In this document: positions 1 through 11,790 of the stretch, one piece after another
Position numbering within the stretch: position 1 is the stretch's first letter
How the letters are laid out: every line of letters begins with the position of its first letter
Assembly: GCF_037975245.1 (NCBI RefSeq)
Contig: NC_092572.1
Location: 33,639,989 to 33,703,988, forward strand
Source: Apostichopus japonicus
Lineage: Eukaryota; Echinodermata; Holothuroidea; Aspidochirotida; Stichopodidae
Reading direction: 5' to 3'
DNA: 64,000 nucleotides
Made by a program: the position numbers and the translations under genes
The notes under the pieces: generated by a model
The model's database searches: none
Told to the model about the DNA's origin: nothing
The model's input: the letters and a program-made list of their open reading frames with translations, nothing else

Positions 1-300
1 TAAATTTGTTTGTAATGTTTGTAAATCAAAAGCAAACGTCGAACAAATTCAGTAATAAGACTATTGTAAATCAAGAGGCTAAATTAAAGAATGACTTTAG
101 GCACTTGAAATGTAATATCGAAATGTTGTTGAACATTAAAACACACTGCTGACAGTGCAGGTTGGATATTTATAACACTTTTACTTTTTGAGAATGAGTA
201 AAACTAAACAAGTGAATTCCATGAATTAAAGTGACTGTGCAATGTACCTTAATGATGTAGACTGTTATTTCCTCAGATACAACTTAAAACTCATTGAAGA
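1..300. other. Non-coding, AT-rich DNA
   Basis: I see no reading frame, RNA gene or repeat here. The minisatellite begins near its right edge. Confidence 0.5.
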
Positions 301-1450
301 ACACTACTTTATGGCGATAAGGGAAATATCTACCCTATATTACAAGAAGAGATATGTCATCCTTATATTACAATAAGAGATATGTCCACCCTAGATTACA
401 CTAAGGGAAATGTTTCCACTAGATTTCAAAAGGGGGATATGTTTACACTAGATTACGATAAGGGATACGCACAGTACCTTAGATAACAATAGGGGATACG
501 GTGTGTACACCAGAATACAATAAGAGATATGATATTACACCAGTCTTAAATAAGGGATAGGTCTACACCAGATAACAATAAGAGATATATATACCCTAGA
601 CTACAATAGGGATTTATCTACCCTATATTACAATTTGGGATATGTTAACACTAGATTACAATAAGGGATATGATGCTAACACCAGGTTGCAATAAAAGAT
701 ACGTCTACACCAGATGACAAAAAGGGGATATGATGTTTACACCAGATGACACAAAGGGATATGTTTAAACCAGATTACAATAAGGGTATATGTCTACCTT
801 AGATAAAATAAGGGTATGTATATGCTACATTACAATAAGGGGTATGTTTAACCTAGATAACAATGAGGCGATTTCTCTCCCCTAAATTAAAATGAGGGAT
901 ATGTCTATTTATAAAATGAGGGATATGTCCACCCTAGATTAAAATGAGGGATATGTCTACTCTAGATTACAATGAGGGATTTGTCTACCCTAGATAACAT
1001 TAAGGGATATGATGTTTACACTATATTACAATAAGATACATAATGTTTACACTAGATAACAATATGGGATATGATATTTACACTTGATTAAACAGGGGAT
1101 ATGATGTTTACACTTGATTAAACAAGGGATATGATGTTTACACTTGATTAAACAAGGGATATGAAGTTTACACACTATATTATAAGGAGGGATATGATGT
1201 TAACACTTGCTTACAATAAGGGATATGAAGTTTACCCTAGCTTACAATAAGGGATATGAAGTTTACCCTAGCTTACAATAAGGGATATGAAGTTTACCCT
1301 AGCTTACAATAAGGGATATGGTGTTTACCCTAGCTTACAATAAGGGATATGAAGTTTACCCTAGCTTACAATGTGGGATATGATGTTTACAATAGATTAC
1401 AATAAGGGATATGTCTACCCTTGATAACAATGTGGGATATGTCTACACTA
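301..1450. repeat. Degenerate minisatellite, ~31-bp unit
   Basis: About 35 imperfect tandem copies of a unit readable as TTACAATAAGGGATATG followed by a variable 12-16 bases such as TCTACACCTAGA or ATGTTTACACTAGA. Unit length drifts between about 28 and 34 bp. Copies at 1210-1370 are nearly identical (TTACCCTAGC before each core), so local homogenisation was recent there, while the edges are more diverged. No coding capacity. Confidence 0.9.
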
Positions 1451-1925
1451 TATTAGTTATATATAACATTAGTTATATAATATATAAATCAATGAATTAA
1501 TTTTAACATGCATTCCTGTAACAGACGGGGTGAATCGTCATCTCTGAAGACTTTAAGGAGCATTCCAGCGTATTAATATAGTTTTTATGGTGAATATCTT
1601 GAATTTCTCAATAGCAATAAGTAGGTATATTTCTAGCACCCATATATATATATATTTCTTAAAGTACCGTAATGCAGTGTCCAATACGATGATAGGAACA
1701 CCCTATGTCAAGTAAACACTAATTTCGAAATGTATAAAGCTATATACTCTATACTTTTTCCTGCAATTACAACATATCCATTTGAAAATTCAAATATATC
1801 GTGGAATCAATCTACACATTTTCTGACTTTGGTTTTTGTTAATTTTGTATAAAATTTCAGATTAAATCTTTCTTTTCACCTCTTCTAAGGTTTCACATAA
1901 CTACCGAGTGGTACGTTATTGAATC
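1451..1925. other. Non-coding spacer
   Basis: AT-rich sequence between the minisatellite and the TTAA-flanked element. I see no gene or structured feature. Confidence 0.5.
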
Positions 1926-3587
1926 TTAAAGACCAACTATAGAGACTTTTGAATGAACATAAAATCCCACCATTTTGCATGTATGTAATCCTTAACTCAC
2001 TCCAATTACATTGCTGTCATCAACTTTACCAATTTCCGACGTTAAATACGTGAAAAAAATGGGAAAGTCAGCTTTTTAGGAAACCTATTTCAGACATTCC
2101 TGAAACATTCCTCAGACATCAGTTGGCCATGTGACGTCACTGTTGGTATAACGCACTCACAACAATACTTTTAGTGTGTAAAGTTGTATACCTTAGCTGC
2201 CAAAAACATCAACGATATTACTCCTTTTCCCCCCGAAATGCCAAAATTCTGTGTTATTGGCCGTAGACTTTGGATCAATTTTGTGAGATCCACTAGGAAA
2301 GATTTGTCAGCACCCGGAGTATCTCATGCCCATGAGTCCACATGCATAACTCTGCCTCTGTGTATGCTGCAAATGTTTCATTCTGAGAAACTTCCCCTGG
2401 CCGTTCTTACATGTAACATTATATCACGCATATGTATAGACAGTGCCTATAGGGTAGCATTGTTAGTACATGTAGTGAGTTACAACTCCCACCGGGTATG
2501 TAAATAGTCATATTAGGATTTCATCGCATTTATCCATGTCATTTGTAGTATTCCAGTATCGTGAGTTCGTGATACATGTGTTATATTGTCCGTTATGTTT
2601 GTTCCGGCATCTGCATGGTCCAATGAGTGCGGGAATAAAACGGTACTATATAGCAATCGGACGTTTTATTTCGTTAGTGACTGTCTTGTGATTGTGGGAT
2701 ATTACTGGTCAAGGCCTGTTTCAACTAGACCTAACTCTATGGAACTACACAAAGTCACGGTAGTATTTCGCCCAGGATTGAACGAGAAGCGTGGATTTGG
2801 ATATTCACTGCTAAATTTGGTTTATTGACAGGATACTTTTTCTGTGTTTGTACTTTTGGATATTAAAACGAGTAAGTAATATGTTCAGCTGAAGCTTAGT
2901 CATGTATACGCTACCCTGGTCGATTATGTTTAGTGTTTTGGGGGTAATTCGGTGACAGTAACGTAAACTATTTCCCCGTCACATATCAGGCATGAGGCAT
3001 CTTTTAGGTCTATTCTTCTGTTCAGTTTACGGCATCTTGCGATCAAATTGTATTACGGAATCGGCAAGCTGCTTGCATGTTCTACAGTATATTGTACCGT
3101 ATGTACCTATTGACGCTCCGCTATGTAAACGATGCCTCCATATGAGTGGAAATTTTGCTAATTAAATAACCCATTTTACTAAATTTTCTGCTTAAAATTT
3201 AACTAGTTGTTTACTTTCATATGTTCTTGTTTTAAGCTAACAGCTTTTTCAAACGCTCGAAATTGGAAGTCAAATACAGTACAATTTTTCGCTATCATGT
3301 GTATAAACAGTGCCTATATCAGCGTTTGATTTTCGCGGTATACACATTATGACGTCACACGATGACCAGAGGCTACTTTGGGTCAATCTCTGTTTTCAGA
3401 CATTCCAGAGGTTCATGTCACGTGACTACCCAAAATGTCCATTTTCGTGGCCTTTTTTTGATGGGTTATAGTAGGTTTTCGAAGATTATTTTTTACACAT
3501 GTTGATTATGGGTATCTAATCTCCCAAATTAATGGAAAATTCCCCCCCCCCCCCAAAAAAAAAAATGTCTCCATAGTTGGTCTTTAA
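1926..3587. mobile_element. TTAA-flanked DNA transposon remnant (Kolobok-like)
   Basis: The two ends are inverted copies. After TTAA at 1926-1929 the left end reads AGACCAACTATAGAGAC, and the reverse complement of the right end, before TTAA at 3584-3587, reads AGACCAACTATGGAGAC (16 of 17 match). A TTAA target duplication is a hallmark of the Kolobok and piggyBac superfamilies. These ends do not start with CCC as piggyBac ends do, and a THAP-like remnant lies inside, which fits Kolobok, whose transposases carry THAP domains. A poly-C/poly-A tract at 3542-3565 sits just inside the right end. The body is 1654 bp with no intact transposase, so the copy is dead or non-autonomous. The boundaries are seen directly; the superfamily is inferred. 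Confidence 0.6.
2184..2507 (+). pseudogene. THAP-domain-like remnant inside the TTAA element
   Basis: An open frame of 107 codons includes the segment LWINFVRSTRKDLSAPG. This resembles the central part of THAP zinc-finger domains (Trp followed by a basic helix, then Pro). The zinc ligands expected around it (C-x2-4-C upstream, C-x2-H downstream) are not in recognisable places, and the frame does not continue into a transposase. I read it as a decayed N-terminal piece of a THAP-bearing transposase belonging to the surrounding element. It may also be chance resemblance. Nothing indicates a host gene. Confidence 0.3.
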
Positions 3588-3916
3588 GTTCCTTTCCACG
3601 ATTTGGAGAAGGTCATGTTGAGAAAAGAATAAAGCAAATTGTTGTACGGGCCTGTGTAGATTCGATCAGTAATCTCTCAGTTGTGGCGTGTAATTGATAA
3701 TGTGTGACTTCCTCTTGGCGGGCTGTGTAGTTTAATGAATATACATTTATTTAGATTTGTCTGTCACTGAACCTAACGTGAACATTCATGAAGTGGAGTT
3801 TGTTTTAAATTATGTTGTTGTTGATATTGATTTTTGTGTATGTTTAGTTAATCGATCAGCATCACGTTGTTTTGGTATAGTTGACAGGAACTAATATATA
3901 TGATGAACATACTTAC
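3588..3916 (-). other. Start of NLR-like intron; no gene seen
   Basis: This lies immediately 3' (minus strand) of the NACHT exon and begins with a GTAAGT splice donor at 3911-3916. No convincing acceptor plus coding exon was recognised in it, so the next exon of the receptor is unidentified. Confidence 0.5.
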
Positions 3917-5439
3917 ATCCAATCTAGATGCAATCTCCAAGAGCTGGATGGTGGATCTCTGAAGAAGCTTGCTGTCCTCGTTCTTGATGTAAACATCCTT
4001 TGAACACAGATCCCTGACGGTGTCCTTGATTCCATCTACCTCACCAGTTTGTTCCAGGATGCAGAGGATGGCAAACTTATCACCGTCTTTCCTGCTCTTC
4101 AAGTATTCTATTATTCTCTTTCCAACTGCTGAGCTAATCCCACAGGTGAATCGATAGAGGTACTGAAGATTAAATGGATCCACTTTATCAAGAACATTCT
4201 TCAGCTCAGATGCACCTCTTGTAGCAGCTACAACTTCTACCAGTCTATAAGACGCAAACCATTCACAGAATAGTTGATGGTAGAACCTTACGTCAGTCCT
4301 TGTCTGTATGTCTGTAGCAGAAGTCTGTTCCTTTGTCACATTAGACACTTCTTCCTCTACCAAGATACCAACTGCAATATAATGTTGACAAAACCCTTTA
4401 CCTAGTCGTATGCAGAGTCCATCCTTACGCCATGATAACTGTTTGTTTTCACCGCAGAGACCTTCAAATGCTACTTTACTAAGTTCCTTGTATTTGACAG
4501 CATACTCAATATTATACGCCTTAGCACTTTTAGCCAATGATTTGTTACTAAGATGACTATGGAAGCATTCGATCATGTAACTAAAGAACTCAGTGACTGA
4601 CTTGAATTTTTGAAAATGTGTCTTTTCGTGGGACATGTGAGAAAACATGACAAAGATGAGAGGAACTTGACATAAGTCATCCAGGATCGGGTTTGCTTTC
4701 AAAGCACGCTTAACTTTAGAAACGCTTTCATCATCTTCCCCAGTAACAGCCTTGCGAATGTACTGGTCACGTGCTTTCTCGTCAAAACCTACTAACCGCA
4801 CTCGCTTTGTGTTTGCTTTGTCATAGTCCTTCGGAAGATATCTGGTTGTCAGGGTAACATCAATATTCCCAAACAGATTGCTGGTAATGATACGTCCTAC
4901 GTCACTTCCGGTAGCTCCGTCCCTATCAGGAAACTCATCATACCCGTCCAGGAGTACCTTAACAGAAGAACAGCTTTCAATGATATTTTTAATATCAGTA
5001 GATTTGATACGAGGATCTTTTGGTCCTACTAAGAACAGCTTAATTGCTTGATAGATTGATATCTTGCTGTTCAGCTGCCTCAACCGGAGAAGAATTAGAA
5101 TCTCTACGTCTTTAAAAGGTGAATCATTGACACCATTGCACCAATCGTAGGCGAGCTGTAGGGCCACTGTTGACTTACCGTACCCGGCTTCTGCTTCTAT
5201 GATGCGCCGTTTGGCTTTCATTCGAGGGTCTGTGAAGATATCTTTGTACGAGTCCACACGTACCCATGGTCCTTCTTTCTCCTTCGTCGCTCCTTCAACA
5301 ACATATATCTCTGTACCGCCCTCAACAAATACCTTGTCAACACAATATAGTCTGTCCTTGATGTACGGTATGGGTTGGATTGCGTCATATTGTAGTTTAT
5401 ACCTGCCCTTCAGAGAATTGATGAGAATGTCCTTTTTGT
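3917..5439 (-). CDS. NLR-like receptor, large NACHT exon (partial gene)
   Basis: The exon encodes 507 codons plus two leading bases. It contains an NTPase domain of the NACHT (STAND) class, which acts as a nucleotide-dependent switch in cytosolic innate immune receptors. Landmarks on the minus strand: a short charged lead-in with IQPIPYIKDRLYCVDKVF; Walker A GYGKST at 5168-5185, whose usual first Gly of GxxxxGKS is Ala; Walker B VLLDGYDEF at 4931-4957; sensor-1 TTR at 4841-4849; the NP...QVP helical motif at 4661-4693; and a C-terminal FYHQLFCEWFASYRL at 4241-4285, typical of invertebrate NLRs after the winged-helix region. Splice signals are strong: a pyrimidine-rich acceptor ending TTTTTAG at 5440-5441 and a donor GTAAGT at 3911-3916. 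The exon starts in phase 1 and ends in phase 0. A GTG at 5255-5257 is an internal Val, not a start. No leucine-rich repeats are visible, so the sensor part is missing, outside the window, or lost. Confidence 0.85.
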
Positions 5440-6162
5440 CTAAAAAGAGAACAAACTTTGATTTGTAAGCATTATGTTTTGGTCAATAAAATTGGGGCGT
5501 GTCAGTGCCTATATATACTGAACTGTAAACGATTACGGTCGGAAAGCTGATTGTTGTCACTGTGAACGACATATTATACCAGTTAAATCGGAGTAATATG
5601 ATAATTTATATCTCTTATATGCGTTCATATCTACATATAACAATTCTAATCAGTTAGGTCAAAGTAATAAGGTAGATGTCGATTTCAAGTAGTATAATTC
5701 ATTTCGAATTCAGAAGATGTTGACTTTATTGGCTCTTTGTGAATTAAGTTATAATAACATAAATATTTTAATTACTTTGCTCTCGATCTGATACAGGTGG
5801 ATTACCGTTTCATTCCTCTTCTTTGGAATAAACTTGAACATTTTATAGCTGAACTCAGTCCTGCCTAGCAGTCCAAGAGAGGTGTGTTCGTTGCATTTGA
5901 TTTCATCTAAATATAGTGAGTTTAATACAGTGTATTATAATATCTCACAATGTTACAGAAGTCACTCAATCAGTTTGAAATCACCAATCTATCTTTTTAT
6001 TAAAATACAATAAAATAATGATAAAACAATCGTGTTGAACTCTCGATCATACGCTGTAAGAGTTATTACAATGCTGAGGCTTAAGTCGTTACCAATGTTT
6101 ATTTTAACATCAGCCTTCCTATGCTTAAGTTACTGATACCAAATTATGTTATTACTACAAAC
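5440..6162 (-). other. Intron of the NLR-like gene
   Basis: 723 bp between the candidate exon at 6163-6229 and the NACHT exon. It ends with a good pyrimidine tract and AG. It is AT-rich and I see nothing else in it. Confidence 0.5.
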
Positions 6163-6229
6163 CTTGCAAAACAGCTTCCGCATCTGGTTGGCTTTGGTCT
6201 TTTATTTTCCTTTGAGTGGTATTACCCAT
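6163..6229 (-). CDS. Candidate first coding exon of the NLR-like gene
   Basis: The minus strand starts with ATG at 6227-6229 in a strong context (A at -3, G at +4), with an in-frame TGA 12 nt upstream. It reads MGNTTQRKIKDQSQPDAEAV then LQ, and stops at a GTTTGT donor (6157-6162) after one extra base. That phase-1 end joins the two leading bases of the NACHT exon to make an Asp codon and keeps the frame open. The donor is weaker than GTAAGT. The exon could be an alternative first exon to the one at 7997-8027, or an internal exon using a weak AG upstream. There is no recognisable death-fold domain. Confidence 0.45.
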
Positions 6230-7996
6230 GATTATCTCTCAAAGCGATGATCTGTTGAATATATAGATACAGTATGCATGTATGAAACTAACTTAACAAA
6301 ATTATCATAAATCAATGTATAATTCTATAAGTCAACAGAACTAGTCACTTTACCAACAGATCTCTGGCTCGACAAAGATTACATCAAAGTGAATCTCTCC
6401 TTATCTCTTATTTACTGTTTATTATTTACACAAAACATCGACCTTTGAAGTAATCTAATATTAACCCGCCCTGATAAAATCAACTTTCTGTTTTGTATCA
6501 ATATTCATGATATCCTTTAAGAATGTCACCTACAGCTCCTCATTTTAGATGGAGGGCTTCATAATTATTGCGAGGCTCTCTCTTTATTGTAGAAACAACG
6601 GTTATTCATTTGCATGCTAAAAAAGCTGTTTGAGTTAATTGTTATTATTCCATCGATGCAAATCGATAGTGACATCAGATAAATCTGTAGTCAAGGTTCG
6701 TTGCAAAACGTGAGGTTAAAATTTGTTTTCTTTGTTAAACATTTTCCAATTTGGTCTTTAAAGTGTATAATGCAGCAATACAAAGCGCGCACGTTACGAA
6801 ATATTAACGTTGAGGATCAAATCAAATTGATTAATTATTCCCTCAGTAACCTTTATTTGATGAAATTTGAGAGAAAAATGACCCACTGTTATCAATAAAC
6901 ACTCTTGTGTTTAGTATTAGCCTACCAGGTTAAAATTGTAAGCCTAAGTTAAACTGCTGATTTTAGCGGGGCAGAAGAAAATAATTTTTACGGTTCCTTC
7001 ATAAGCTATATTAGTTTGAATCTCACATGATTTATATTTTTCTAATAATTTCAGAAAAATAACAATTACGATTCATCGTTCTGGTCACCCTGATAAAGCA
7101 AAATATATCAGTTACGTGATTGCTAACATACAAAAAAAATCCTAAAAATTAGTTCTTAAACTTCTTAAACTTAATCTGTTTATACTATTGTTTTAATATT
7201 GATATTCTTCCTAATTATCTGGAAGTTTGTAGAGTTTACAAAAACTGTCATATTTCACCGTGGTTTTACTGACAAGAACCGCATTCCCACCGGGTAGGCC
7301 TATTTTAACTTATTCAATGTTCTCTTTACTTCCCACATATAGGCCGAACTTATATCATGTTCCATGAACTTCCCATTAGATTTATCCAAGTAAAACTAAT
7401 CCAATGGTCCATATTCTTCCCAAATGATTTATTCCATGTTCCGTACGGATAGAAAGTAAGACAAATGCATCTCTCTCATGCATATAATTGCAAGCTGAAA
7501 CAGCCTATACCTTGAGGAATCTTTCAATGATTTTCATCCCAAGTCATTCATTTAAGTTGGACCTACCTAAAGGTCCAAGGCCTGTTATGAAAGTATTATC
7601 ATTCTAAATGTCTGTTTCGACAGGACTCACTGTTAGTATATTTATGATCTGGTCTGACAGCAATAAAGTGAAAGGATAGCACATGTTCTGATTGGAAGAG
7701 ATATGTTGTAGCTGCATGAATGAACTATTAAATAACCAGGATTTACATAATAAGAGTTTCACTAACATGAGCTTAAAATTATTCCCTTCAAATTAATGAA
7801 ATATTTAAATCGACTTTGAAATATGATCATACAGAAATCGATTATAATTCTTATACATTGAAATTGCCTTGAAGACGCCATGATTATATAGTAATCTGTT
7901 TTCATAAATTTAACATAGCCTGTGTTATTTATGACGTGTTAGTATATCAGTACATATATAACTTCACACCATTACAGTCTTCTGTGCGTTACTTAC
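6230..7996. other. Putative intron; no other gene seen
   Basis: AT-rich DNA with only short chance frames, for example at 6701-6898 on the plus strand. If the exon at 7997-8027 is real, this is intronic. Confidence 0.4.
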
Positions 7997-8027
7997 CAGT
8001 ACGATCATCGCTTTGTGGGTTTATCAT
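7997..8027 (-). CDS. Candidate alternative first coding exon of the NLR-like gene
   Basis: The minus strand carries ATG at 8025-8027 and reads MINPQSDDRT plus one base, then a consensus GTAAGT donor at 7991-7996. The phase-1 end is compatible with the NACHT exon at 3917-5439. The peptide is short, polar and acidic. A promoter-like cluster lies about 95-130 bp upstream. No protein homology can be claimed for ten residues; the support is the splice signal, the phase and the position. Confidence 0.35.
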
Positions 8028-8117
8028 CCAGAGTAGAATTTAAGTCTAGAATCCTTTAATCCTTAAATAACTGATGAAAATCACGAAGAAAGAGCAATCG
8101 GAAACAGGAATGAAGAA

Positions 8118-8160
8118 CATCCAATTGGCAAGATGGCGTCGTGTAGGTCATGTGACGTTC
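8118..8160 (-). promoter_or_regulatory. Promoter-like cluster upstream of the NLR-like gene
   Basis: The sequence contains CCAATTGG (8121-8128), a YY1-type CAAGATGGCG (8129-8138) and TGTGACGTT with a CRE-like TGACGT (about 8151-8158). CCAAT, YY1 and CRE-like sites often cluster in animal promoters. The spacing to the ATG at 8027 is plausible for a minus-strand gene. The motifs are seen; the promoter function is inferred. Confidence 0.3.
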
Positions 8161-8940
8161 TAATATACGATCCTGGACGCTAAATAGATATCGGTAGGAA
8201 TCAGTCTATAGTTTAACTGGTTTCAAAGTTCATGTTTTAAAGTTTACACAATCAAAGACTTTATTTGATAACACAATTCATATCTGATAGTTATGCCTTG
8301 CTTTGTTTATTCTGTCATATCAGCCGTTCAAAGGTACCTACTGTACGTTGATGCATTGCTACGTCTATTAATACGCAAACATTGTAAGTTTCCGATGTAT
8401 TTTGCCTGTAAAGTACACAAACTGTGTAGATGAAACTACAAGCGGCAATGGCCAACTCCGAATATGTCTTGACACGAAATCTACACATTGGTTTACGAAA
8501 ATGAAAACAACGTAAAAGACCACTGTTTATTAAAAAATATGAAAACAAGTAAAAAAATTATACACAATTTGACAAAAGAGAGTGTAGATATGATGAGCTA
8601 TAGAGCGGGATTCTAACAAGTATATAAGGATTGTAAGGGTCCGTGTTTCGAGTCCAGTTCTAGAATCAAATCATATTTTTCTTTATCTAAATTGATCGTC
8701 CCGGTCAGTTCTCCGTTGTTCATTAATTCAGTAAGACAGGATTTCAATGAACCGAAGAACAAGTTATAGTCATCAACAATGCCTCTTATATATGAACGGG
8801 TAAGATGTTTTCAAATTATTGAATCATGTTAGAAAACTGATATATCATATATTTTTTTTTCATTTAAAGAACTTTATATGCTTCAGTTAGGCGACAATAT
8901 GGTGCAGTAGCGCAATGGCATGCACATAATATCAAAGGTG
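8161..8940. other. Intergenic; no gene seen
   Basis: AT-rich. A sequence at 8908-8918 matches the Pol III A-box pattern and a GTTTCGAGTCC-like B-box lies at about 8645, but order and spacing are wrong for one RNA gene. Nothing else was recognised. Confidence 0.4.
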
Positions 8941-9300
8941 TGTGTGGGGAGGGGGGGGGCTGGGTATAAATGACTCCCTACTATTGGAGCCTGAACTTCT
9001 GTGATAGGTCCAGAGGCGGATGAAGGACTTTATAGATTAGGGGGCCTGAGCTGGATTATTGAAACCGGCTGCTATATGAGATGGGAGTCTGGAGATCCTG
9101 CCCCGGAAAGATAAATATAAATTTAGACATAAAATTGTGCACTGTGCATATTTAGACTATAAAGCAGGTCCATATATGTAACACTCAACGCAATGTTAAT
9201 TAATAAAAAACAAAATAGTAAGAGTGATTATACAACCGTATCAAGGGTCCAATTCTCACCAGGATAATTGCTACAATCCACCGACTAAACCATTTCCCAA
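8941..9300. mobile_element. G-tract and hAT-like terminal sequence, partner not found
   Basis: A G-run at about 8949 is followed by CAGAGGCGGATGAAGGAC near 9011, which looks like the end of hAT-type elements (CAG-GGCGGAT). No matching inverted end with a target duplication was located, so this may be a solo end or a decayed element. Confidence 0.3.
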
Positions 9301-9465
9301 CGACTGACGATCCGAAATGTGACCATGACCCACATGCACTCCCCACCCCCTAGCGCCTAGACTGACGAATCGAGGCGGGCCATGGCCCACATCCCCTGAC
9401 TGACGATCCGAGATGGAGCCATGGCCTACGTGCCCTACTCCACCCCCTTGCGCACTCCACTGTAG
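9299..9465. repeat. Short tandem repeat with GACTGACGATCCGA motif
   Basis: Three imperfect copies of CTGACGATCCGAGAT followed by CCATGGCCCACAT begin near 9302, 9361 and 9400. The first and third are followed by a C-rich CCACCCCCT segment. The middle copy is shorter. Non-coding. Confidence 0.6.
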
Positions 9466-10180
9466 GAGCGTCGAGTGCCAGATCCGGTCCCGAGGACAAA
9501 ACCGGGCCCCCTCTTTTCACTGGTCACATATCCCATATTTTTGTATAGCCCATCTATACTTCTTCCAGGCGCGCAATATGATTCCGAGGCCACCAGACTG
9601 CAAAATTATGCTATCATTACATCACGTCAACTCCTGTGTATACGACCATGATTGCGTGTGTTATAAAACTCAGCAACTTTCAACATCATTTAGAGGAGGG
9701 GAAGGGAGAAAAGGGGAAGGAGAAGAGGGGAGTGGAAGGGGAGGGGAGTAGCAAGGGAGGGTAGGGGAAGGGAGGAGGCACGTGTTCCCAATCTCCCACT
9801 GGCTACGGTACAATATATATTTACTGTACACAATAGTACGTATATAGACAGGCATACGCAGGTATCTATATATCAGTGACTCAAATAGAGATGTTGTTTA
9901 TAACAGAGGCGACAAGCCGGTACCACGTGACGCAGGTAACTTTTTCTATATAGAAGAGTCAATTACTGAATCAAAGTTAACTTGTTCGATGAAATCTCGT
10001 TCTATGCTAAGCATGACTAATGATAAAAAACTTGAGGTAGATCACGCTGTATACTATAAAACACAAGCAGCCTATCCAGTATCATACATATCACGGATAT
10101 TTATTCTCGTTGTCGATTTTCATTTTCCAAATCCCGGTTGCGTTTCCTAAAATGTTTGCGTGAGGGGAGGGGGGGGGTCC
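9466..10180. other. Non-coding, with GA-rich low-complexity block
   Basis: 9690-9775 is a purine-rich stretch of GGGGAAGG-type runs. The frames seen on either strand here come from this composition. I see no gene. Confidence 0.5.
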
Positions 10181-10184
10181 TGTC

Positions 10185-11165
10185 TTAATTCAGCCCTCTG
10201 GATACGCCGAAGCTCATATCGAGTTTAAAGCAAAAACAAAAAACAGGTCAGAGAGAGGAATCAAATTTCTCCCGAATGTATTCTAAGCCCTAGTTAGTCT
10301 AATTGGGACTTTACTAAGCTGCACCAGTTTCACTTTTCATATATCTATTGTTACCCGATATTCATTATACAGCTAAAAAAAAATACATTTAAGAGAGAAA
10401 TTCCATTTACTGAAATGTATTTGAAAGCCCCAGTAGGGTGCAGGGGTGAAGCCCCGCAAGCTTTAGCATTTTGAGATATTCCTTACTTTGCTACATCTTT
10501 GTTTTCCCTTACCCTTATTGCAAACGTCTAATATGCAAATGTCTATAATATGGTGAATCGATTGACTGAGGTATTGTTATCGTATTATAATCTTGGACAT
10601 AATCTTAGCGATATTTTGATATATGTCACACTGCATTCGATGTCTGGCACCCCCCCCCCTCCACCTCCGTGATTGAACCCTCTTCCGAAGCCCCTCTATA
10701 AGGACACAATGAAGAGGAATCGGTCACGTGGTTCACCAATAAACATTCCACAACAGGCAGGTTTTGATCGTTCGGTTTTATTAGAAAAGTTTAAAACAGA
10801 AATAAATTCCGTTATCATATCATTTATCCACGTGTTCTCATTGGCTCATTCAGATTTTCTCTTAACTATCGATCCTTAATGATACTCATTTCTCATCAAA
10901 AAATATAGTTTATTAGCATTATATTTTTTGGGTTTATCACCCTTTCTTGCTAACCCGGTTCGCCCTCGAAAATGCTTTTGGGGGACATCACCCCTCTGGC
11001 TACTCCACTGCTTGTTCTGAGTTTAAAGCACGAAAACACATGTCAGAGGAAGGAATTAAAATACTCCGGAATGTATTCTAAGCCATGCTGGGAAGCCTGA
11101 GACCTGAGCTGATACATTTTCACGTTTCAGATATTAAAGGTTCTCTGATATTCATTTTTTATCGA
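10185..11165. repeat. Two copies of a ~180-bp dispersed repeat
   Basis: About 10190-10375 and about 10990-11160 share GAGTTTAAAGCA, a GTCAGAG block, GAATGTATTCTAAGCC and GATATTCATT in the same order. The offset is about 800 bp. Both follow a CCCTCTGG motif near a G-rich tract. The copies have diverged with small indels. Confidence 0.65.
10645..10900. repeat. Dispersed repeat fragment (third copy of the 12.4/20.7-kb family)
   Basis: The C-run and the following GATTGAACCCTCTTCCG, GGTCACGTGGTTC and TGTTCTCATTG segments match 20685-20830 in order. The 68-codon frame here is not conserved as protein between copies, so I do not call a gene. Confidence 0.55.
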
Positions 11166-11573
11166 AAAGATTCGTTTTCCGAAAGGAATTCAGTCTCATT
11201 GGCGGTGTAGGGGCTTATGATGTTGAGTTATTTCTTGCTGTTTTGTATAATGCTCTGATTTTCTAGGGGTACAAGGGGGACCCGTATGTACGCCCATGTC
11301 TGATTGGGTGTATCAAGTCACAGATAATCCGATACAGTTGACAATCACGGGTATCAAGACTTAGTGGCTTAGATTAGACTCAGATACAAAATGAGTCAAA
11401 GAGGGAAATGTTTAGAATGGAATAGTTGAATGTAATTATAAATAATGTACATAAATGACCATTATATGAGTTTTATAGCAAATTCATAGACAGTAACACC
11501 TTAATGATAATTACCAATGACTGATATGTGTAAGATACAGCTTTGAAATGTTCAGTTCTTAATGTCTTAATGT

Positions 11574-11790
11574 TAGGTTAGCCCTAACCCTAACTTACTT
11601 TAAGTGGTTTATATATATGTGGATATAAACATACTCTATTCTAATACTCTTTATTTTGAATTAAGGTGTTCACTTATTCATGTCTTGGTTAGGTTAACCC
11701 TAACCTTTACTTGCTTAAAGTTGTTTATATATGTGGATCAAAACATACTCTGTTATAATACTCTTTCTATTGAGTTCAGGTGATTGTTTT
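11574..11790. repeat. Tandem duplication, ~115-bp period
   Basis: Two copies start with TTAGGTTAGCCCTAACC (11574) and TTAGGTTAACCCTAACC (11689). Both continue through GTTTATATATATGTGG-like and ACATACTCT blocks to AATACTCTTT. The two short CCCTAA repeats are telomere-like by chance and far too few to be a telomere. Confidence 0.75.

Noticed and set aside
5199-5468. 89-codon plus-strand frame
   Set aside because: It is the antisense shadow of the NACHT exon and lacks independent support.
8590-8680. tRNA gene or tRNA-derived SINE
   Set aside because: A B-box-like GTTTCGAGTCC is present, but no correctly spaced A-box and no four-stem cloverleaf could be formed. The A-box match at 8908-8918 lies on the wrong side.
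9413-9855. Proline-, glycine- or serine-rich frames near 9.4-9.9 kb
   Set aside because: They are composition artefacts of GA-rich and C-rich low-complexity DNA.
11574-11710. Internal telomere (TTAGGG/CCCTAA)
   Set aside because: Only two CCCTAA units per copy, in a tandem duplication of ordinary DNA; too few to be telomeric.
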